Below, in pieces: positions 39,206-49,285 of a stretch of DNA of 64,000 nucleotides. The stretch spans positions 124,001 to 188,000 of the forward strand of contig DATAUW010000012.1 of assembly GCA_036268055.1 (NCBI GenBank). The letters are read 5' to 3'. The notes beneath the pieces were generated by a model. It did not search any database. It saw nothing but the letters and a program-made list of their open reading frames with translations, and was not told where the DNA came from. How positions within the stretch are numbered: the stretch's first letter is position 1; the number at the start of each line of letters is the position of its first letter. The position numbers and the translations under genes were made by a program. The DNA comes from Verrucomicrobiia bacterium. GTDB taxonomy: Bacteria; Verrucomicrobiota; Verrucomicrobiia; Limisphaerales; Pedosphaeraceae.

Positions 39206-39240
39206 TTAAAATTCACTAGACAAGGGCTAGTTAATTTTAA
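39206..39240. terminator. 14 bp inverted repeat after the response regulator
   Basis: TTAAAATTCACTAG (39206-39219) and CTAGTTAATTTTAA (39227-39240) pair with one mismatch around a 7 base loop. The repeat starts at the base after the stop codon. AT-rich arms make a weak terminator, and it could also be an operator for the next gene. Confidence 0.45.
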
Positions 39241-39419
39241 CGACCTGCTTTTTCTTCACTTCAAAAACTTCACGGCTAACATGGCAGGATGAAAGCCATC
39301 GCCCCGTCTTGCACGACCACGTTCCTGCGCGGATTTATGCCCGCGTTTGGAAACCCGCAAATGGCTTGTGTAATTTGATCGTTTACCGTCAACCAACAGA
39401 AGACCCTCAACCACCTACT

Positions 39420-42400
39420 ATGAAAAAACTACTCCTCACGATGATTGGCCTCGGTGCCCTCGCGGCTCCACTGGCTCAAGCTCAGTTGCTGAACTCCTGG
39501 GAGAATTCCCAGGAAGGCTGGGTGATAGACGAAGGCAACTGGACCAGCCAGGGATTCAGCACGACTAATGGAGTAACTCTCGGCACTTATAGCTGGGTGT
39601 TGGCGGCGGCGAGCGGCCCGGATTACGGCGCAGCTTTCACGGGGCCATCTTCGACGACGCTCACTTATCAACTCGCGCATGGCGCATCGGTCAGTGTGGA
39701 CGTGCTCGCGGATGCTGGCCCGGCTTTCGGTTTTTTCATGCAGTGGGATCTCGCCATCAATCAACCGGGGTCGCTGGGCGCGGGTTTTCAATCGCTGGAT
39801 GGTTTTACCTATTCGCAGAGTCCGAATTTGGGCAGCGAATCCACTTTGACCTGGACCATTCCTCCGGCCATTCGCCAGGCGTTGCTGGATAATCCCTCGC
39901 TGGCGACTTCGCTGACGTTTCAGGTCGGCGGCGGCGGGGGCGGGACGATCCGCATGGATAATCTGCGAGTCACGCCGCTGGCATCGCCACCCGCGCCGGT
40001 GGCGGCAAACTTGAACGTGCGCGAAACGTGGGATGACTATAACAAGATCGGCGACCTCTATCCCGCGAAGCAGACCGTGACGAACAACGTGTCTTCCCTC
40101 GGTTTCGTGGCGACCGCGCCGTGGCTTACGAATCCGCTGGAAAGCGGCCTTAACGGCACGCCGACGAACACGACGATCATGAGCATCCGCAGCTTTTTTG
40201 CCGAGCCGTTGCTGATGGGTTTGCCGGCGAATCTGGACGGCACGACGGTGGCGCTGGTGGAGGACAACAGCGGCGGGCCCGGCGGCTTGACGACGTTGTG
40301 GTCGAGTGGCGACTGGATGGTGCGCCCGCTCGCGCAGACCAACGCGATTGATTTCAACGCTGAAGGCGAATACTGGTTTTCGATGACGGTGGGGCAACTG
40401 TTCGACGCGCAATTTTCCGGTGACATCTCGGCCTCGGGCGCGGGCGGCATCGGTTTCTCGGACGGCGCGAATCCAAATGCGGGCTTCGTTGCCATCGGCA
40501 TCACAGGCACGAACCTGTTCCTCGGGCCGCCGGATGACGCAGACCCTTTCGGCACCATCAACGCCAGCAAGTCCGTTTATATTTCGCAGGGAACTTTGGG
40601 CCAGGCGGGCAATACAAATTCGCTCATCTATAATCCGATCAACGATCCGGCTTACGGGCCGACTTTCGTCGCGTCGAATCCGCAGTCGCTCACGAACTTC
40701 ACCGGCGGACCTTATTTCGTCAACGCGTTCGGCACGAACCGCCAGGGCATGGCGCAGGGCGAAGGCATCGTCGTGCTGGGCCATTTAGTAACTCACTCGA
40801 ATGGCAACGCCACCATAGACGCGAAGTTCTATAACGCCGGAAATGGCGATCAGTTGGACTTGACGCCCACGGGCATCACGTGGGATTGCAGTTATTCGTT
40901 CCATTACACGAACACGATGGCGAACATGCTGGTGTTTGAGAACGGCGAGTTTCCGTTTTATATCTATGCGTTCCGCGCGGGCACGACCCTCGCGAGTGTG
41001 GTGGGCATGGATGCGGGTTATGTCACCGTCGCGCCGCTGGCGAATACCTTCACCGGTTTTCCCATCAACATGACCAACACCGCCGCCGTGGCCACGCCGC
41101 TGTCGAACAACCAGCTCTTGAACATCCAGAACTACGGCACGATCAATTATCAGTGGTATCAAAATGGCATCGCGATCCCGGACGCGACGGCCCGCGCATT
41201 GAACATCGCCTCCGCCGCGACCAACGATCCAGCCATGCCGGCGGGCACGGATGCGGGTATTTATACCTCGGTGGCCACGGATGCTTCGGGCACGTGGGGT
41301 TCTGTTACTACTGCGCCGGTCACGATCACCGTCACGCAGTTGCAACCGCCGCACCTCGTCGGATTCAATCTGATCCATGATGGCTCGACGATTCAACTGA
41401 CCTATGACGAGCCGAATCTTACCGGCGCGGACCAGGCGACGAATTACACCCTTAACGACGGCGTGGTGGTGACGAATGTCATCATGGTAGCGATCAATGG
41501 CGGCACGGAAACGGCGGCGCAATTACAGACTACATTGCAACCGCAATCGGCCCTGCTGACATTGACCATCAATAACATCATCAATCAGACCGGCGGCAAA
41601 ATCGCGACGAATACGAAGACGAATTTTTGGAGCGATAGTCTCAATCCCGGAATCGCGGTGATGGATATTTGGAGCGCGCCCTCGAGCTTCGACCAGAACT
41701 CCTATTACAATGTGTTCCTGGTCGCGACGCCGCATCCTTATATTGAAACCAACGTCATCTTCACACGTTGGGACCAGGGTCCGCCGCAGAACCTGAACCT
41801 GCTGCTCTATGGCGTCGGCAACAATCAGTTTGGCGGACGCCAATACGGCTGGTTCACGCCGGCGGTGACCACGAATTATGTGTTCTTCTGCTGCGCGGAC
41901 GATGGCTGCCGTCTCTCGCTCAGCACGGATGAAGATCCGGCGAACTTGAAAGTCATCGCCGCGGAAAGCCAATGGTCGAACGGAGATTCGTGGACGAATT
42001 TTTCCATCGTATCCCCGGCTGGCGACCATCGCGGTGATGGCACGGCGACTGGCGTGATCAACGCGAATGTCGGTTTTGATAATTCAGCCGCCGAAGCTTC
42101 GCCCGCGACGGCCGATCTGCAAAATCGTTCGGACCAATTCCTCGTGGCATATAACGACAGCCTGGATGGCGTGGGCAACTGGCCCGCGGCGATCTCGCAA
42201 GTGACGTCGGTCGTGGCGGCGGATGCCATGAACTTCTGGCCCACGGTGGATGCGAACGGCCAAGCGTTGATTCATCTTGTGGCGGGCCATCGTTACTTCA
42301 TGCAGGCGGAGTATCAACAGGGTTTCGGCGGCACGGACCTCGGCGTGACTTATAAGTTCGCCGGTGATCTTGACCCGGCTTCGCCTTCGGTGACGGTGAT

Positions 42401-42632
42401 GAATGCGGCGAGCAATCCGACAGTTTATGGCACGATCTCTTCGCTGGGGCCGTTCACGCCTTCGGTGTCCATCGGCCAGAACGCGGTGATCACCTATACC
42501 GGCATCCTGCAAAGCTCGACGAATGTCGCGGGACCTTACAGTGATATTGCGAACGCGACGTCCACGAATGGCCCGGCGACCTTCACTCCGTCCGCCAGTT
42601 CGGGAGCGAAGTTCTTCCGCTCACATCGTTAA
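39420..42632 (+). CDS. giant secreted multi-domain beta protein (1070 aa)
   Basis: The ATG at 39420 opens a signal peptide ([20 protein letters not shown], cleavage AQA-Q). The N-terminal domain (about 20-190) resembles a PEP-CTERM-type carbohydrate-binding fold ([35 protein letters not shown]). An Ig-like segment ([20 protein letters not shown], about 580-640) and a PA14-like part ([20 protein letters not shown], about 820-860) follow, and the protein ends in a Verrucomicrobia-type C-terminal beta-domain ([11 protein letters not shown]). Such domains bind glycans. No catalytic site seen. It is followed by two pseudopilin genes in the same direction, the second such association in this window. 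Confidence 0.8.
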   Translation: MKKLLLTMIGLGALAAPLAQAQLLNSWENSQEGWVIDEGNWTSQGFSTTNGVTLGTYSWVLAAASGPDYGAAFTGPSSTTLTYQLAHGASVSVDVLADAGPAFGFFMQWDLAINQPGSLGAGFQSLDGFTYSQSPNLGSESTLTWTIPPAIRQALLDNPSLATSLTFQVGGGGGGTIRMDNLRVTPLASPPAPVAANLNVRETWDDYNKIGDLYPAKQTVTNNVSSLGFVATAPWLTNPLESGLNGTPTNTTIMSIRSFFAEPLLMGLPANLDGTTVALVEDNSGGPGGLTTLWSSGDWMVRPLAQTNAIDFNAEGEYWFSMTVGQLFDAQFSGDISASGAGGIGFSDGANPNAGFVAIGITGTNLFLGPPDDADPFGTINASKSVYISQGTLGQAGNTNSLIYNPINDPAYGPTFVASNPQSLTNFTGGPYFVNAFGTNRQGMAQGEGIVVLGHLVTHSNGNATIDAKFYNAGNGDQLDLTPTGITWDCSYSFHYTNTMANMLVFENGEFPFYIYAFRAGTTLASVVGMDAGYVTVAPLANTFTGFPINMTNTAAVATPLSNNQLLNIQNYGTINYQWYQNGIAIPDATARALNIASAATNDPAMPAGTDAGIYTSVATDASGTWGSVTTAPVTITVTQLQPPHLVGFNLIHDGSTIQLTYDEPNLTGADQATNYTLNDGVVVTNVIMVAINGGTETAAQLQTTLQPQSALLTLTINNIINQTGGKIATNTKTNFWSDSLNPGIAVMDIWSAPSSFDQNSYYNVFLVATPHPYIETNVIFTRWDQGPPQNLNLLLYGVGNNQFGGRQYGWFTPAVTTNYVFFCCADDGCRLSLSTDEDPANLKVIAAESQWSNGDSWTNFSIVSPAGDHRGDGTATGVINANVGFDNSAAEASPATADLQNRSDQFLVAYNDSLDGVGNWPAAISQVTSVVAADAMNFWPTVDANGQALIHLVAGHRYFMQAEYQQGFGGTDLGVTYKFAGDLDPASPSVTVMNAASNPTVYGTISSLGPFTPSVSIGQNAVITYTGILQSSTNVAGPYSDIANATSTNGPATFTPSASSGAKFFRSHR

Positions 42633-42643
42633 TGAGTATCATC

Positions 42644-42671
42644 GGCGCCGGGGGGGAATTCCCCGGGCGCC
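42644..42671 (+). terminator. GC-rich hairpin between the giant secreted protein and pseudopilin 3
   Basis: GGCGCCGGGG and CCCCGGGCGCC form an imperfect 10 bp GC stem around GGGAATT. There is no U tract after it, so it may reduce read-through or protect the 3' end of the upstream mRNA rather than stop transcription. Expression of the pseudopilins at a different level from the giant protein would fit. Confidence 0.4.
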
Positions 42672-42712
42672 AGCGGCGGTTGCGGGTTGTTAAGTTGAAA
42701 GCCGAGAAAATT

Positions 42713-43558
42713 ATGCGTTACCACAAATCACAGCGCGCGGTGCCGGGTTCAGCCGCCCGCGCGGGCTTTACGCTGATTGAGTTGCTCGTGGTCATTGCCA
42801 TCATCGCGATTCTGGCGGGGTTGTTGCTGCCGGCATTGACGGCCGCGAAGGCGAAGGGGAAAGCCATCGGCTGCATGAACAATCAAAAACAAATCGTGCT
42901 CGCCTACATCATGTATTCCGGCGACAACGCCGATTTTATCGTGCAGACGGGCGGTTCTTCTGTCCTCGCGCCCAACCCTTACGCCGCCGGTTATCAACCC
43001 AGCGAAACTGATGCGAACTGGGTGCTCGGCAGTGTGTCCAGTGGCATCACCTCGACGAATCAGGATTGGATCCGCCACGGTTTGCTTTATCCGTATCTCA
43101 AGAACATCAATGTCTATAAATGTCCGGCTGACTCGCGCACCGCGAATTATCCTTCTCCGCTGGGCGCGCCTACCATTCGCAGCATGTCCATGAACGCGTG
43201 GATGAATCCGATTGCCACCGAATCATTGCTGACGACGACGGTGTTTACCGTTTTCAAAAAACAAGTGGACCTTTCAGTGCCTTCGCAGACGTGGGTGACG
43301 ATTGACGAATCGCCGGGCACGATCAATGACGGATGGTTTGTCGAAGATCCCGGTTCGCATTCCACGGATTGGGTGGACATCCCCGCGAGCTATCATCTCA
43401 AGGGCTGCGATCTCTCGTGGGCGGACGGCCATGCCTCCATCAGAAAATGGACCGACCCGGCCATCCTCAGTTCGCCGCCGCCCGGCAATAATACTCCTGC
43501 CACAGCCGGCAACGGCGACCTTGCGTGGCTGCTCGCCAGCACGACGCAGCGCAAATAA
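42713..43558 (+). CDS. prepilin-like protein with H-x9-DG motif (pseudopilin 3)
   Basis: The 281 aa protein starts at the ATG at 42713, with GAGAAAA just upstream. The leader ([18 protein letters not shown]) is followed by [20 protein letters not shown], so cleavage G-F is expected. The globular part contains YKCPADSR and [13 protein letters not shown]. It is closely related in layout to pseudopilin 4, 38 bases downstream, and both are probably in one operon with the giant secreted protein. It should be processed by prepilin peptidase encoded elsewhere. Confidence 0.88.
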   Translation: MRYHKSQRAVPGSAARAGFTLIELLVVIAIIAILAGLLLPALTAAKAKGKAIGCMNNQKQIVLAYIMYSGDNADFIVQTGGSSVLAPNPYAAGYQPSETDANWVLGSVSSGITSTNQDWIRHGLLYPYLKNINVYKCPADSRTANYPSPLGAPTIRSMSMNAWMNPIATESLLTTTVFTVFKKQVDLSVPSQTWVTIDESPGTINDGWFVEDPGSHSTDWVDIPASYHLKGCDLSWADGHASIRKWTDPAILSSPPPGNNTPATAGNGDLAWLLASTTQRK

Positions 43559-43596
43559 ATCGGCGGCGGCTTGCGCGCCTCCAAGGATTTTGTTTC

Positions 43597-44472
43597 ATGA
43601 AAAATTTTCGCGCGGGCTTTACGCTGATTGAATTGCTCGTGGTCATTGCCATCATTGCGATCCTGGCGGGATTGTTATTGCCCGCGTTGAACCGCGCCAA
43701 GTTGAAGGCCACCCAGGCCGCGTGCATTAATAATGAGAAGCAGCTGGCGTACGCGTATTCGCTTTACGCGGATGACAACACCGACTTCATCCTGCCGATG
43801 GACAAGGGCGTGGCGAATTCCACGCTCTATCCGGCGGGCGGTTATTGGAGCGGGCCGAACAACGGCCTGGGGCCGAATCCCATTTCGGTCATTCCCAATC
43901 CCAGCATGTCCGATGCGCAGGTGCAGGCTTATGTGGGCGATGGTTTCGCGTCCGCGCCGCTTGGCAAATATATTCCGGGCGTGGGTGTGTATCATTGTCC
44001 CGGCGATCTGCGCGCGAAGATCATCAAGATCGGCGGACCCGGCTGGGCTTACGATAGCTATTCCAAAACGCAAAATGCCGGCGGCGAATCCTACGACAAC
44101 TTTTGGGGCGCGGGCGCGGTCTATACGAAGCTCATCACCATGGCCGATGCTTCGTCCACTTTCATTTTCATGGAGGACTCGGATTCCGCCACGACGCCGT
44201 ATAATAACGGCACATGGGTGCAGACGTGGTCACTGCCCGCGAAACGATTCACGTGGACGGATCCGCCGGTGATGTATCATGGCAATGTCAGCACGTGCGC
44301 CTTCGCGGACAGCCATGCTGAATCCCACAAGTGGAACGATCCCGCGCTCATCGCGGCCGGGCAGAGTGAAGCGCATGGCATCCACGCGGCGTATCCCGCG
44401 GCGGCGATCACGGGGCCGGATTATCAATACGTTTACGATCACTATCGGCATCCGAATTGGCAGGCGAATTGA
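43597..44472 (+). CDS. prepilin-like protein with H-x9-DS motif (pseudopilin 4)
   Basis: The 291 aa protein has a very short leader (MKNFRAG) before [20 protein letters not shown], an AAGGA-type ribosome site nine bases before the [11 protein letters not shown] and [13 protein letters not shown], where the usual Gly of the H-x9-DG motif is Ser. The N-terminal 90 bases of the mature part are nearly identical to those of pseudopilin 3, while the globular domains differ, as expected for a pair of major and minor pilins or for gene conversion of the conserved start. Confidence 0.88.
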   Translation: MKNFRAGFTLIELLVVIAIIAILAGLLLPALNRAKLKATQAACINNEKQLAYAYSLYADDNTDFILPMDKGVANSTLYPAGGYWSGPNNGLGPNPISVIPNPSMSDAQVQAYVGDGFASAPLGKYIPGVGVYHCPGDLRAKIIKIGGPGWAYDSYSKTQNAGGESYDNFWGAGAVYTKLITMADASSTFIFMEDSDSATTPYNNGTWVQTWSLPAKRFTWTDPPVMYHGNVSTCAFADSHAESHKWNDPALIAAGQSEAHGIHAAYPAAAITGPDYQYVYDHYRHPNWQAN

Positions 44473-44640
44473 AGGGGTGATTTACAGTGCTTATGTGGAG
44501 TAAAGCGTCATAAAGACAATTCCGCCAATATTCCCGTATTGGTATAAATGACTCGGTTTCGCCAGCTGGAATCATCTTGTTTTCGGACGTTTAACATTTT
44601 AAAAGAAGGCTGTGAATATATTGAATCGTTGGGTGGATTT

Positions 44641-45236
44641 ATGACGGTTGAGCCGACTGACCCATTGCGGTATGCCGGATTCTGGCCACGCCTTGGCGCA
44701 ATATTGCTGGATATGGTATTTATGCTGCTTCCCGCTGCCATAGCGGTATGGGGCTGGAGACATTATCGTTTATTTGGCCTATATTATTTAATTCTCGGCA
44801 TATTGTTCGGCCTGTTTTATGGCGTCTATCTGGTGAAGCGCTTGGCGGCACCCCCGGCAAATTAATAGTGGGAATTCGGATTAGGAAAGTTAGTGGAGAA
44901 CCGGTCGGCTATCGTGAGGCGTTTTTGAGATACCTTCCGGATTGTATTTTTGGGATCTTAATGTCGGTGGCCTTGTTGATATCGGCGTTACACATGTCCG
45001 ACGCGGAATACGATGCGATCCCGGCCAAGCTTCGTTTGCAGCAAATCCTTGAGCGCGCACCATCCTGGCACAAACCAGAACAGGTTGTGGAGAATATTTG
45101 GGTATGGAGTGAGCTGGTTGTCCTGCTCACGAATCGGAAGCGGAGGGCATTGCACGATTTCATCGCGGGCACGGTGGTGATCAAGGTTGCCGCAAAAGAA
45201 CCGCCGATGATCTCAGCCACGATTCCGGCTGGTTGA
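44641..45236 (+). pseudogene. RDD-family membrane protein, frameshifted
   Basis: The first part (ATG at 44641) reads RYAGFWPRLGAILLDMVFML, the typical RDD start with the conserved Arg and Asp, and continues into a second transmembrane segment (GILFGLFYGVYLVK). The expected GGTPGKLIVGIRI continues in the next frame from about 44845, with two more hydrophobic segments and RRALHDFIAGTVVI, the RDD C-terminus. A one-base loss near 44830-44850 separates them. It is either a recent pseudogene or a sequencing error. RDD proteins are multi-pass membrane proteins of uncertain role. The coding DNA is less GC-rich than the pseudopilin genes upstream, and the accessory region begins here. Confidence 0.75.
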
Positions 45237-45405
45237 TCGCTGGTGAGAATCGCTGTTATTGGATTAATTTTTGGTCATATAATTCTCGCGAACCACGAAG
45301 ACTTCAGGCTGACTTTGTTTCTTTTCGACGGCCAAAAGTTTTCCTAAATCTTCTTTGTCAATCTGCCGATGAGTTGTCGTGGGTATTTACCAATCCAGAC
45401 AACTA

Positions 45406-46011
45406 ATGATGAATCAAAATACTTTCGCGGCGAAATTTAATTTCTTTACCGGCATTTTTAAATCTAACCGTACAGTGCGGCTCGTGGCGGTGGCGCTGAT
45501 CGGGTTTGCGGGTTCGGCTCGGGCGGATGATAATTTGCTTACGAATCCTGGATTTGAGACTGGCAGTTTCAGTGGCTGGAATGTGGTGGGGCCGTTCCTC
45601 GGAATTCAAGGCGGCCATAATAGCACGTATTCCGCCTACTGTGGCGCGGGTCCCGGTGATAATGGCACGACGGGGGATTTATTTTCTCAAACTATTCCGA
45701 CGACGGTCGGATTGAATTATGATGTTTCGTTGTGGGTGGTCGGCACGAGCGGCGGGAATGGGAATAATTATATCCTCTGGGACGGCGCGCGGGTGCTTGA
45801 CGAGGTCAATCAGAATTTCGGCGATTGGACGCAAATCGAGGTGAGGGTGGAAGCCACTTCTTCCAGTTCGACGGTGGGTTTCGGATTTGTCTCGAATAAT
45901 TCCTATAACTTCGACGACGCTTCCGTGGCGCTGGCCACTCCGGAACCTTCGACGTTGGCGATCGGCGGCCTGCCGGTGGCGGGTTTGGCTTTTTGGCGTC
46001 GGAAGAAGTAA
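45406..46011 (+). CDS. PEP-CTERM sorted secreted protein
   Basis: This protein of about 201 aa has a long N-terminal signal (hydrophobic LVAVALIGFAGSARA) and a carbohydrate-binding-like domain starting NLLTNPGFETGSFSGW, typical of CBM_4_9-like modules. It ends with a PEP-CTERM tail: TPEPSTLAIGGLPVAGLAFW followed by RRKK. The tail is recognised by an exosortase encoded elsewhere, which removes it for export or anchoring in the exopolysaccharide layer. ATGs at 45406 and 45409 are equivalent starts. It is a single gene. Confidence 0.85.
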   Translation: MMNQNTFAAKFNFFTGIFKSNRTVRLVAVALIGFAGSARADDNLLTNPGFETGSFSGWNVVGPFLGIQGGHNSTYSAYCGAGPGDNGTTGDLFSQTIPTTVGLNYDVSLWVVGTSGGNGNNYILWDGARVLDEVNQNFGDWTQIEVRVEATSSSSTVGFGFVSNNSYNFDDASVALATPEPSTLAIGGLPVAGLAFWRRKK

Positions 46012-46054
46012 CTCCATCCTTGTCCCGTAGCGGGCGATTTGCAATCGTGCCCGC

Positions 46055-46537
46055 ATGACCATCAGCAATATTGTCGTCGTCATTACGCGGATTTATGGTT
46101 TGCAGTGGTGTATAAGCGGTGCCGTCGGTTTGATCGAAATTTTTTCCGTAATACACGGCTCCAAATCTTTTAGCGGTCTGCTTCCATCAATGCTCATTGG
46201 CTTGTGGGGCGTCGTAGCGTGGCTGCTCGCGCCGGTTCTCGCTCGGTTTATCACTCGCGGTTATGATGGACCGGTTTCAATCAACGGCTTGACTCTGGCC
46301 GATCTCTACACGTTCGCGTTTATATTTCTGGGTCTGTATTTCATGCTGGGTAATCTGGCCAATTTATTGACCTACCTATATTACGCTCTCAGAGTAATCA
46401 TTTCCAGAGACTACGATTCCGTAATAAACAGTTCGCTCTACTCTCTTTCGCAACCGCTGATCACGTTTGCCGCCGGTGCGGCGTGTCTCTTTAATGGCCG
46501 GCGCTGGGCGGGCAGGCTTTCGGCACGAGACATGTAA
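46055..46537 (+). CDS. four-helix hypothetical membrane protein
   Basis: The 160 aa protein has four predicted transmembrane segments (about 5-30, 45-65, 85-110 and 130-150) joined by short charged loops. No Cys-rich or catalytic motif. No homologue is recognised. It begins a run of small same-strand orphan genes (46055-51176) that lack recognisable families and vary in base composition, which suggests acquired cargo. Confidence 0.6.
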   Translation: MTISNIVVVITRIYGLQWCISGAVGLIEIFSVIHGSKSFSGLLPSMLIGLWGVVAWLLAPVLARFITRGYDGPVSINGLTLADLYTFAFIFLGLYFMLGNLANLLTYLYYALRVIISRDYDSVINSSLYSLSQPLITFAAGAACLFNGRRWAGRLSARDM

Positions 46538-46555
46538 ATCTGATTCACTTTTACT

Positions 46556-46978
46556 ATGAATATGCGCTCGAATTTTGTCACTCTTTTGAAGGAGGATCGG
46601 CACTGGCACGTCCTGAACATTAATTCGGCCTCGATGGGTTATCTTAATCTTCGCCTTCACCTCGTCATCTTTCACGCGATGAAGATGCCTTATCCAAAAA
46701 GCGTCATTCTGCACTGTATCAATGCCGTCGAGTATTCCATCAAACCTAAGGATCCGGCGACGATGGAGGGCGGTCCGCCGATCCAATATCATGAGCAACA
46801 TTTGCTACTCGATCAACCCGGCCTTCAATGCGAGCCGGGCGGCGATGGCGAAGTCTTTAATCCGCCATTAAAACTCAGTCTTCTCATTCTCGACCAAAGC
46901 CACATCATCGCTGAAAAATTTGAGATCGAAATGCCGCCGCCCAAATCGGCTGTGACTCAACCCGCGGTGGCCCAATGA
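46556..46978 (+). CDS. hypothetical protein (140 aa) coupled to the next gene
   Basis: No signal peptide. A mixed alpha/beta sequence (LLKEDRHWHVLNINSASMGY, then LRLHLVIFHAMKMPYPKSV) ends in a proline-rich tail. It starts 18 bases after the four-helix membrane protein and overlaps the following 443 aa gene by the four bases ATGA (46975-46978), so translational coupling is likely and the three may act together. Family unknown. Confidence 0.6.
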   Translation: MNMRSNFVTLLKEDRHWHVLNINSASMGYLNLRLHLVIFHAMKMPYPKSVILHCINAVEYSIKPKDPATMEGGPPIQYHEQHLLLDQPGLQCEPGGDGEVFNPPLKLSLLILDQSHIIAEKFEIEMPPPKSAVTQPAVAQ

Positions 46979-48306
46979 AAAAACTGCTCGCGGCGATACT
47001 GGTTGTGGTGGTGATTGCACTGGTGTGCTGGCTGGCGCTGGCGGATAGAAAATCGCCGCCGCTTGCTTCGTTCGTCAGGTTGCCGGATGGGTCGCTGGTG
47101 CGCATTGTGGCTGTGACTTATGGAACGAATCATGTCATTGGGAGTCCGGTGGCGCGGGTGGCGAGCCGGTTGCCGCTGTTTTTGCGGGATATTTTGAGCG
47201 AGATGTTCGGCGCGCGGGTTCAGCTTGTGGGAAGCACGGCGACGGCCACGCCGCAGTTGCTGGTGTGGCTTGATCAACGGACGAATGGCCCTTCGCTGCC
47301 TCCGCTCAATGGGTATTGCGAAGCGGTGCTGGGCGATGGGAATGATTTCAGTTCTGGCGGGCAAATGGGACTTAATTCCATGCCGATGTCGCAGGTTTAC
47401 CCGCTTTATTTTGACGCGTTTCCCCGGCGTGACCGGCAGATGACGTTGAATATTTTTTATCATGATGCCAAGGGAATCGCTCATCTGACCAACCGGCTTT
47501 TTTTCAACAATCCGTTGTCTCAGACTTATCCCCAATGGCAGGCCGAGCCTTTGCCAGCGACTCATCGCGCGGGGGATGTGGAGGTGACGTTGCTGGGTAT
47601 GGAGACGGGTCACGATGGCAGTGTGAGTTTCATAGATGGCGGGGCGCTCTATGGCACCAATCGGTCGGATGGAAGAAACAGCACGGCGGTGAATTTGAAA
47701 TTGCGCTCGCTCTCCAACTCCAATGAAATCTGGCAGGTGGCGGGCGTAGAGATTTCCGACGCCACGGGCAATCATATCAATAGTTCGAGCATGACCTGGA
47801 GCGGGCAAAGCGCATCGTTCGCCTTTTCGCCGAGCCTTTGGCCAAGTGAGGCCGCGTGGAAAATAAAGTTCGAAGTGAAAAAAAGCGGAGGTTTTAGCCC
47901 GGAAGAAATGTTCGTTTTCAAAAACGTGCCACTGGGTGAATTGGACCGCACCAATGTGCTTGAGTGGACGACCAATGCCGCGGGCATCTCGGCGACGCTT
48001 GAGAGCATCAGCCGGCGCGCGCCGATCAAGAATGGAGCGTGGTCCAGTTCGCAAGTATCCACTGTCAGTTTCCATTTCGGCGGACTGTCGCCGGGGACGC
48101 AGTTGGACTTGCTGCAAATGGTTTGTGACAGCGGGAAAACCAACCATAGCGAATCGTGGAGTTCCAGCGGCAGCGAGCGCAGCTATTCGTTTCGGGAAAT
48201 TCCGCTGAAGGCGAAGACGGCGGATTTTACTTTTGCAGTGCAGCGGAGCCGGACGGTGGAATTTATTGCGAAGCCGGAATTGCCGAAGGCGCAAGTGAAG
48301 AAGTAG
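46975..48306 (+). CDS. exported hypothetical protein (443 aa)
   Basis: A signal peptide or membrane anchor (KKLLAAILVVVVIALVCWLA) precedes a large beta-rich extracytoplasmic part without Cys clusters or catalytic motifs. It includes LPDGSLVRIVAVTYGTNHVI near residue 37 and several Ser/Thr-rich strands such as VEISDATGNHINSSSM. This resembles uncharacterised exported proteins of Verrucomicrobia. It is translationally coupled to the 140 aa gene. Role unknown. Confidence 0.65.
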   Translation: MKKLLAAILVVVVIALVCWLALADRKSPPLASFVRLPDGSLVRIVAVTYGTNHVIGSPVARVASRLPLFLRDILSEMFGARVQLVGSTATATPQLLVWLDQRTNGPSLPPLNGYCEAVLGDGNDFSSGGQMGLNSMPMSQVYPLYFDAFPRRDRQMTLNIFYHDAKGIAHLTNRLFFNNPLSQTYPQWQAEPLPATHRAGDVEVTLLGMETGHDGSVSFIDGGALYGTNRSDGRNSTAVNLKLRSLSNSNEIWQVAGVEISDATGNHINSSSMTWSGQSASFAFSPSLWPSEAAWKIKFEVKKSGGFSPEEMFVFKNVPLGELDRTNVLEWTTNAAGISATLESISRRAPIKNGAWSSSQVSTVSFHFGGLSPGTQLDLLQMVCDSGKTNHSESWSSSGSERSYSFREIPLKAKTADFTFAVQRSRTVEFIAKPELPKAQVKK

Positions 48307-48350
48307 ATTGGGCGCGTTGTATAAGTATAGATTAGTTCAGACTATATTTT

Positions 48351-48620
48351 ATGAGTTCAAGCACCAAGCGAGCATTGATAGCGGCAGTGGTGATGAGCAT
48401 GGTTGCTGGTCTGCTCACGACGCCGGACGTTATTACTGTGGTTGCGATGGCGGTGGTTTCGTCCGTGATGATTTTTGGTGTTTTGCTGGTTGGTTTGAGG
48501 TTTTTGCCAGTGGCAAGTTGGCCGGTTGCCAAGCAGCGCACTTTTATTTGGCTGGTCGCGGTGGGGATTGGCGCCGGGGTGACGTTTCTGCCTTGGATGA
48601 TTCATTCATCGAGCAGATGA
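48351..48620 (+). CDS. small three-helix membrane protein (89 aa)
   Basis: Three hydrophobic segments (about 8-25, 27-50 and 65-84) fill almost the whole protein, with a short basic loop (PVAKQRT) between the second and third. The AT-rich upstream segment contains TATATTT just before the ATG. No family recognised. A small immunity-like or holin-like membrane protein is possible only by size. Confidence 0.55.
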   Translation: MSSSTKRALIAAVVMSMVAGLLTTPDVITVVAMAVVSSVMIFGVLLVGLRFLPVASWPVAKQRTFIWLVAVGIGAGVTFLPWMIHSSSR

Positions 48621-48713
48621 CGACCCGATCTAATAGAACTTTGCGAAGTTGAAAACGCCTTATTATCAGTCTATTTTTGGGGATGCGTTATCACGGAAGC
48701 GCTGCGTAAAATA

Positions 48714-49091
48714 ATGAAAATAATGGAAAAGCTTTTGGCGGGTAAAAGAAACCTGAGCTTTTTTAATTTGTTATTGGTGGCGCTGTTTTCAGCGTGTTTG
48801 TGCGGCTGCGGGCGGCAGCATTTGGGCTCGCAATATTATAAGCAGTGGACAGTTCAAGTGGTGGATAGCACGACTAAGGAACCGGTTGCTGGAGCCAAGC
48901 TAAACCCGCTTTGCATGGGCGGAACTCCGTTTGAAACGAATACGTATGAAACTGATTCCAAAGGAATAGCGAGTATCTGGTCGAATCCCGCTATGGTCGC
49001 TCTCAGAATTCAAAAAGAAGGTTATCAGACTAACTTTCCTTGCATCACCATCAGCAATTACGTCGTGAGCCTAAATCGGTTATCCAAATAA
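48714..49091 (+). CDS. putative lipoprotein with carboxypeptidase-regulatory-like domain
   Basis: The hydrophobic start (NLLLVALFSACLCGC) contains several Cys; the one after FSA (residue 28) or the one after LCG (residue 32) may be lipidated, so a lipoprotein is likely but the site is ambiguous. The rest (about 45-125) reads VQVVDSTTKEPVAGAKLNPL with TDSKGIASIW and LRIQKEGYQTNF, the pattern of a carboxypeptidase regulatory-like (transthyretin-like) beta domain. Probably anchored to a membrane. ATGs at 48714 and 48723 are both possible. Confidence 0.6.
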   Translation: MKIMEKLLAGKRNLSFFNLLLVALFSACLCGCGRQHLGSQYYKQWTVQVVDSTTKEPVAGAKLNPLCMGGTPFETNTYETDSKGIASIWSNPAMVALRIQKEGYQTNFPCITISNYVVSLNRLSK

Positions 49092-49150
49092 ATTTGCAGG
49101 CTGTTTATGGGAGTCAATTATTATCGCGCGGTCGCAATGTTTTCGCGTAT

Positions 49151-49214
49151 GGGGACGGAGACTCACAAGTGAAGCATCGTTTATGTCCCGGCTCCGGGCG
49201 CGAAAGTCTCAATG
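49151..49214 (+). repeat. 64 bp direct repeat, copy 1
   Basis: GGGGACGGAGACTCACAAGT begins a 64 base block that matches 50307-50370 at 60 of 64 positions. The block contains TCAC-AA-GTGA and GGGAC/GTCCC short complementary words. It lies between the lipoprotein gene and the SUKH gene and has no recognisable gene. Confidence 0.7.
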
Positions 49215-49285
49215 TCTTGGGGGAGAATCGCCTTGTTTTCTTAGTGCGCGCACGTTCACAGTATAATAATTATTCAATGTAAACA

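Noticed and set aside
39429-40784. A 451 codon open frame antisense to the giant secreted protein
   Set aside because: Arg-rich, low-complexity translation typical of antisense to GC-rich genes; the sense frame has a signal peptide and domain motifs.
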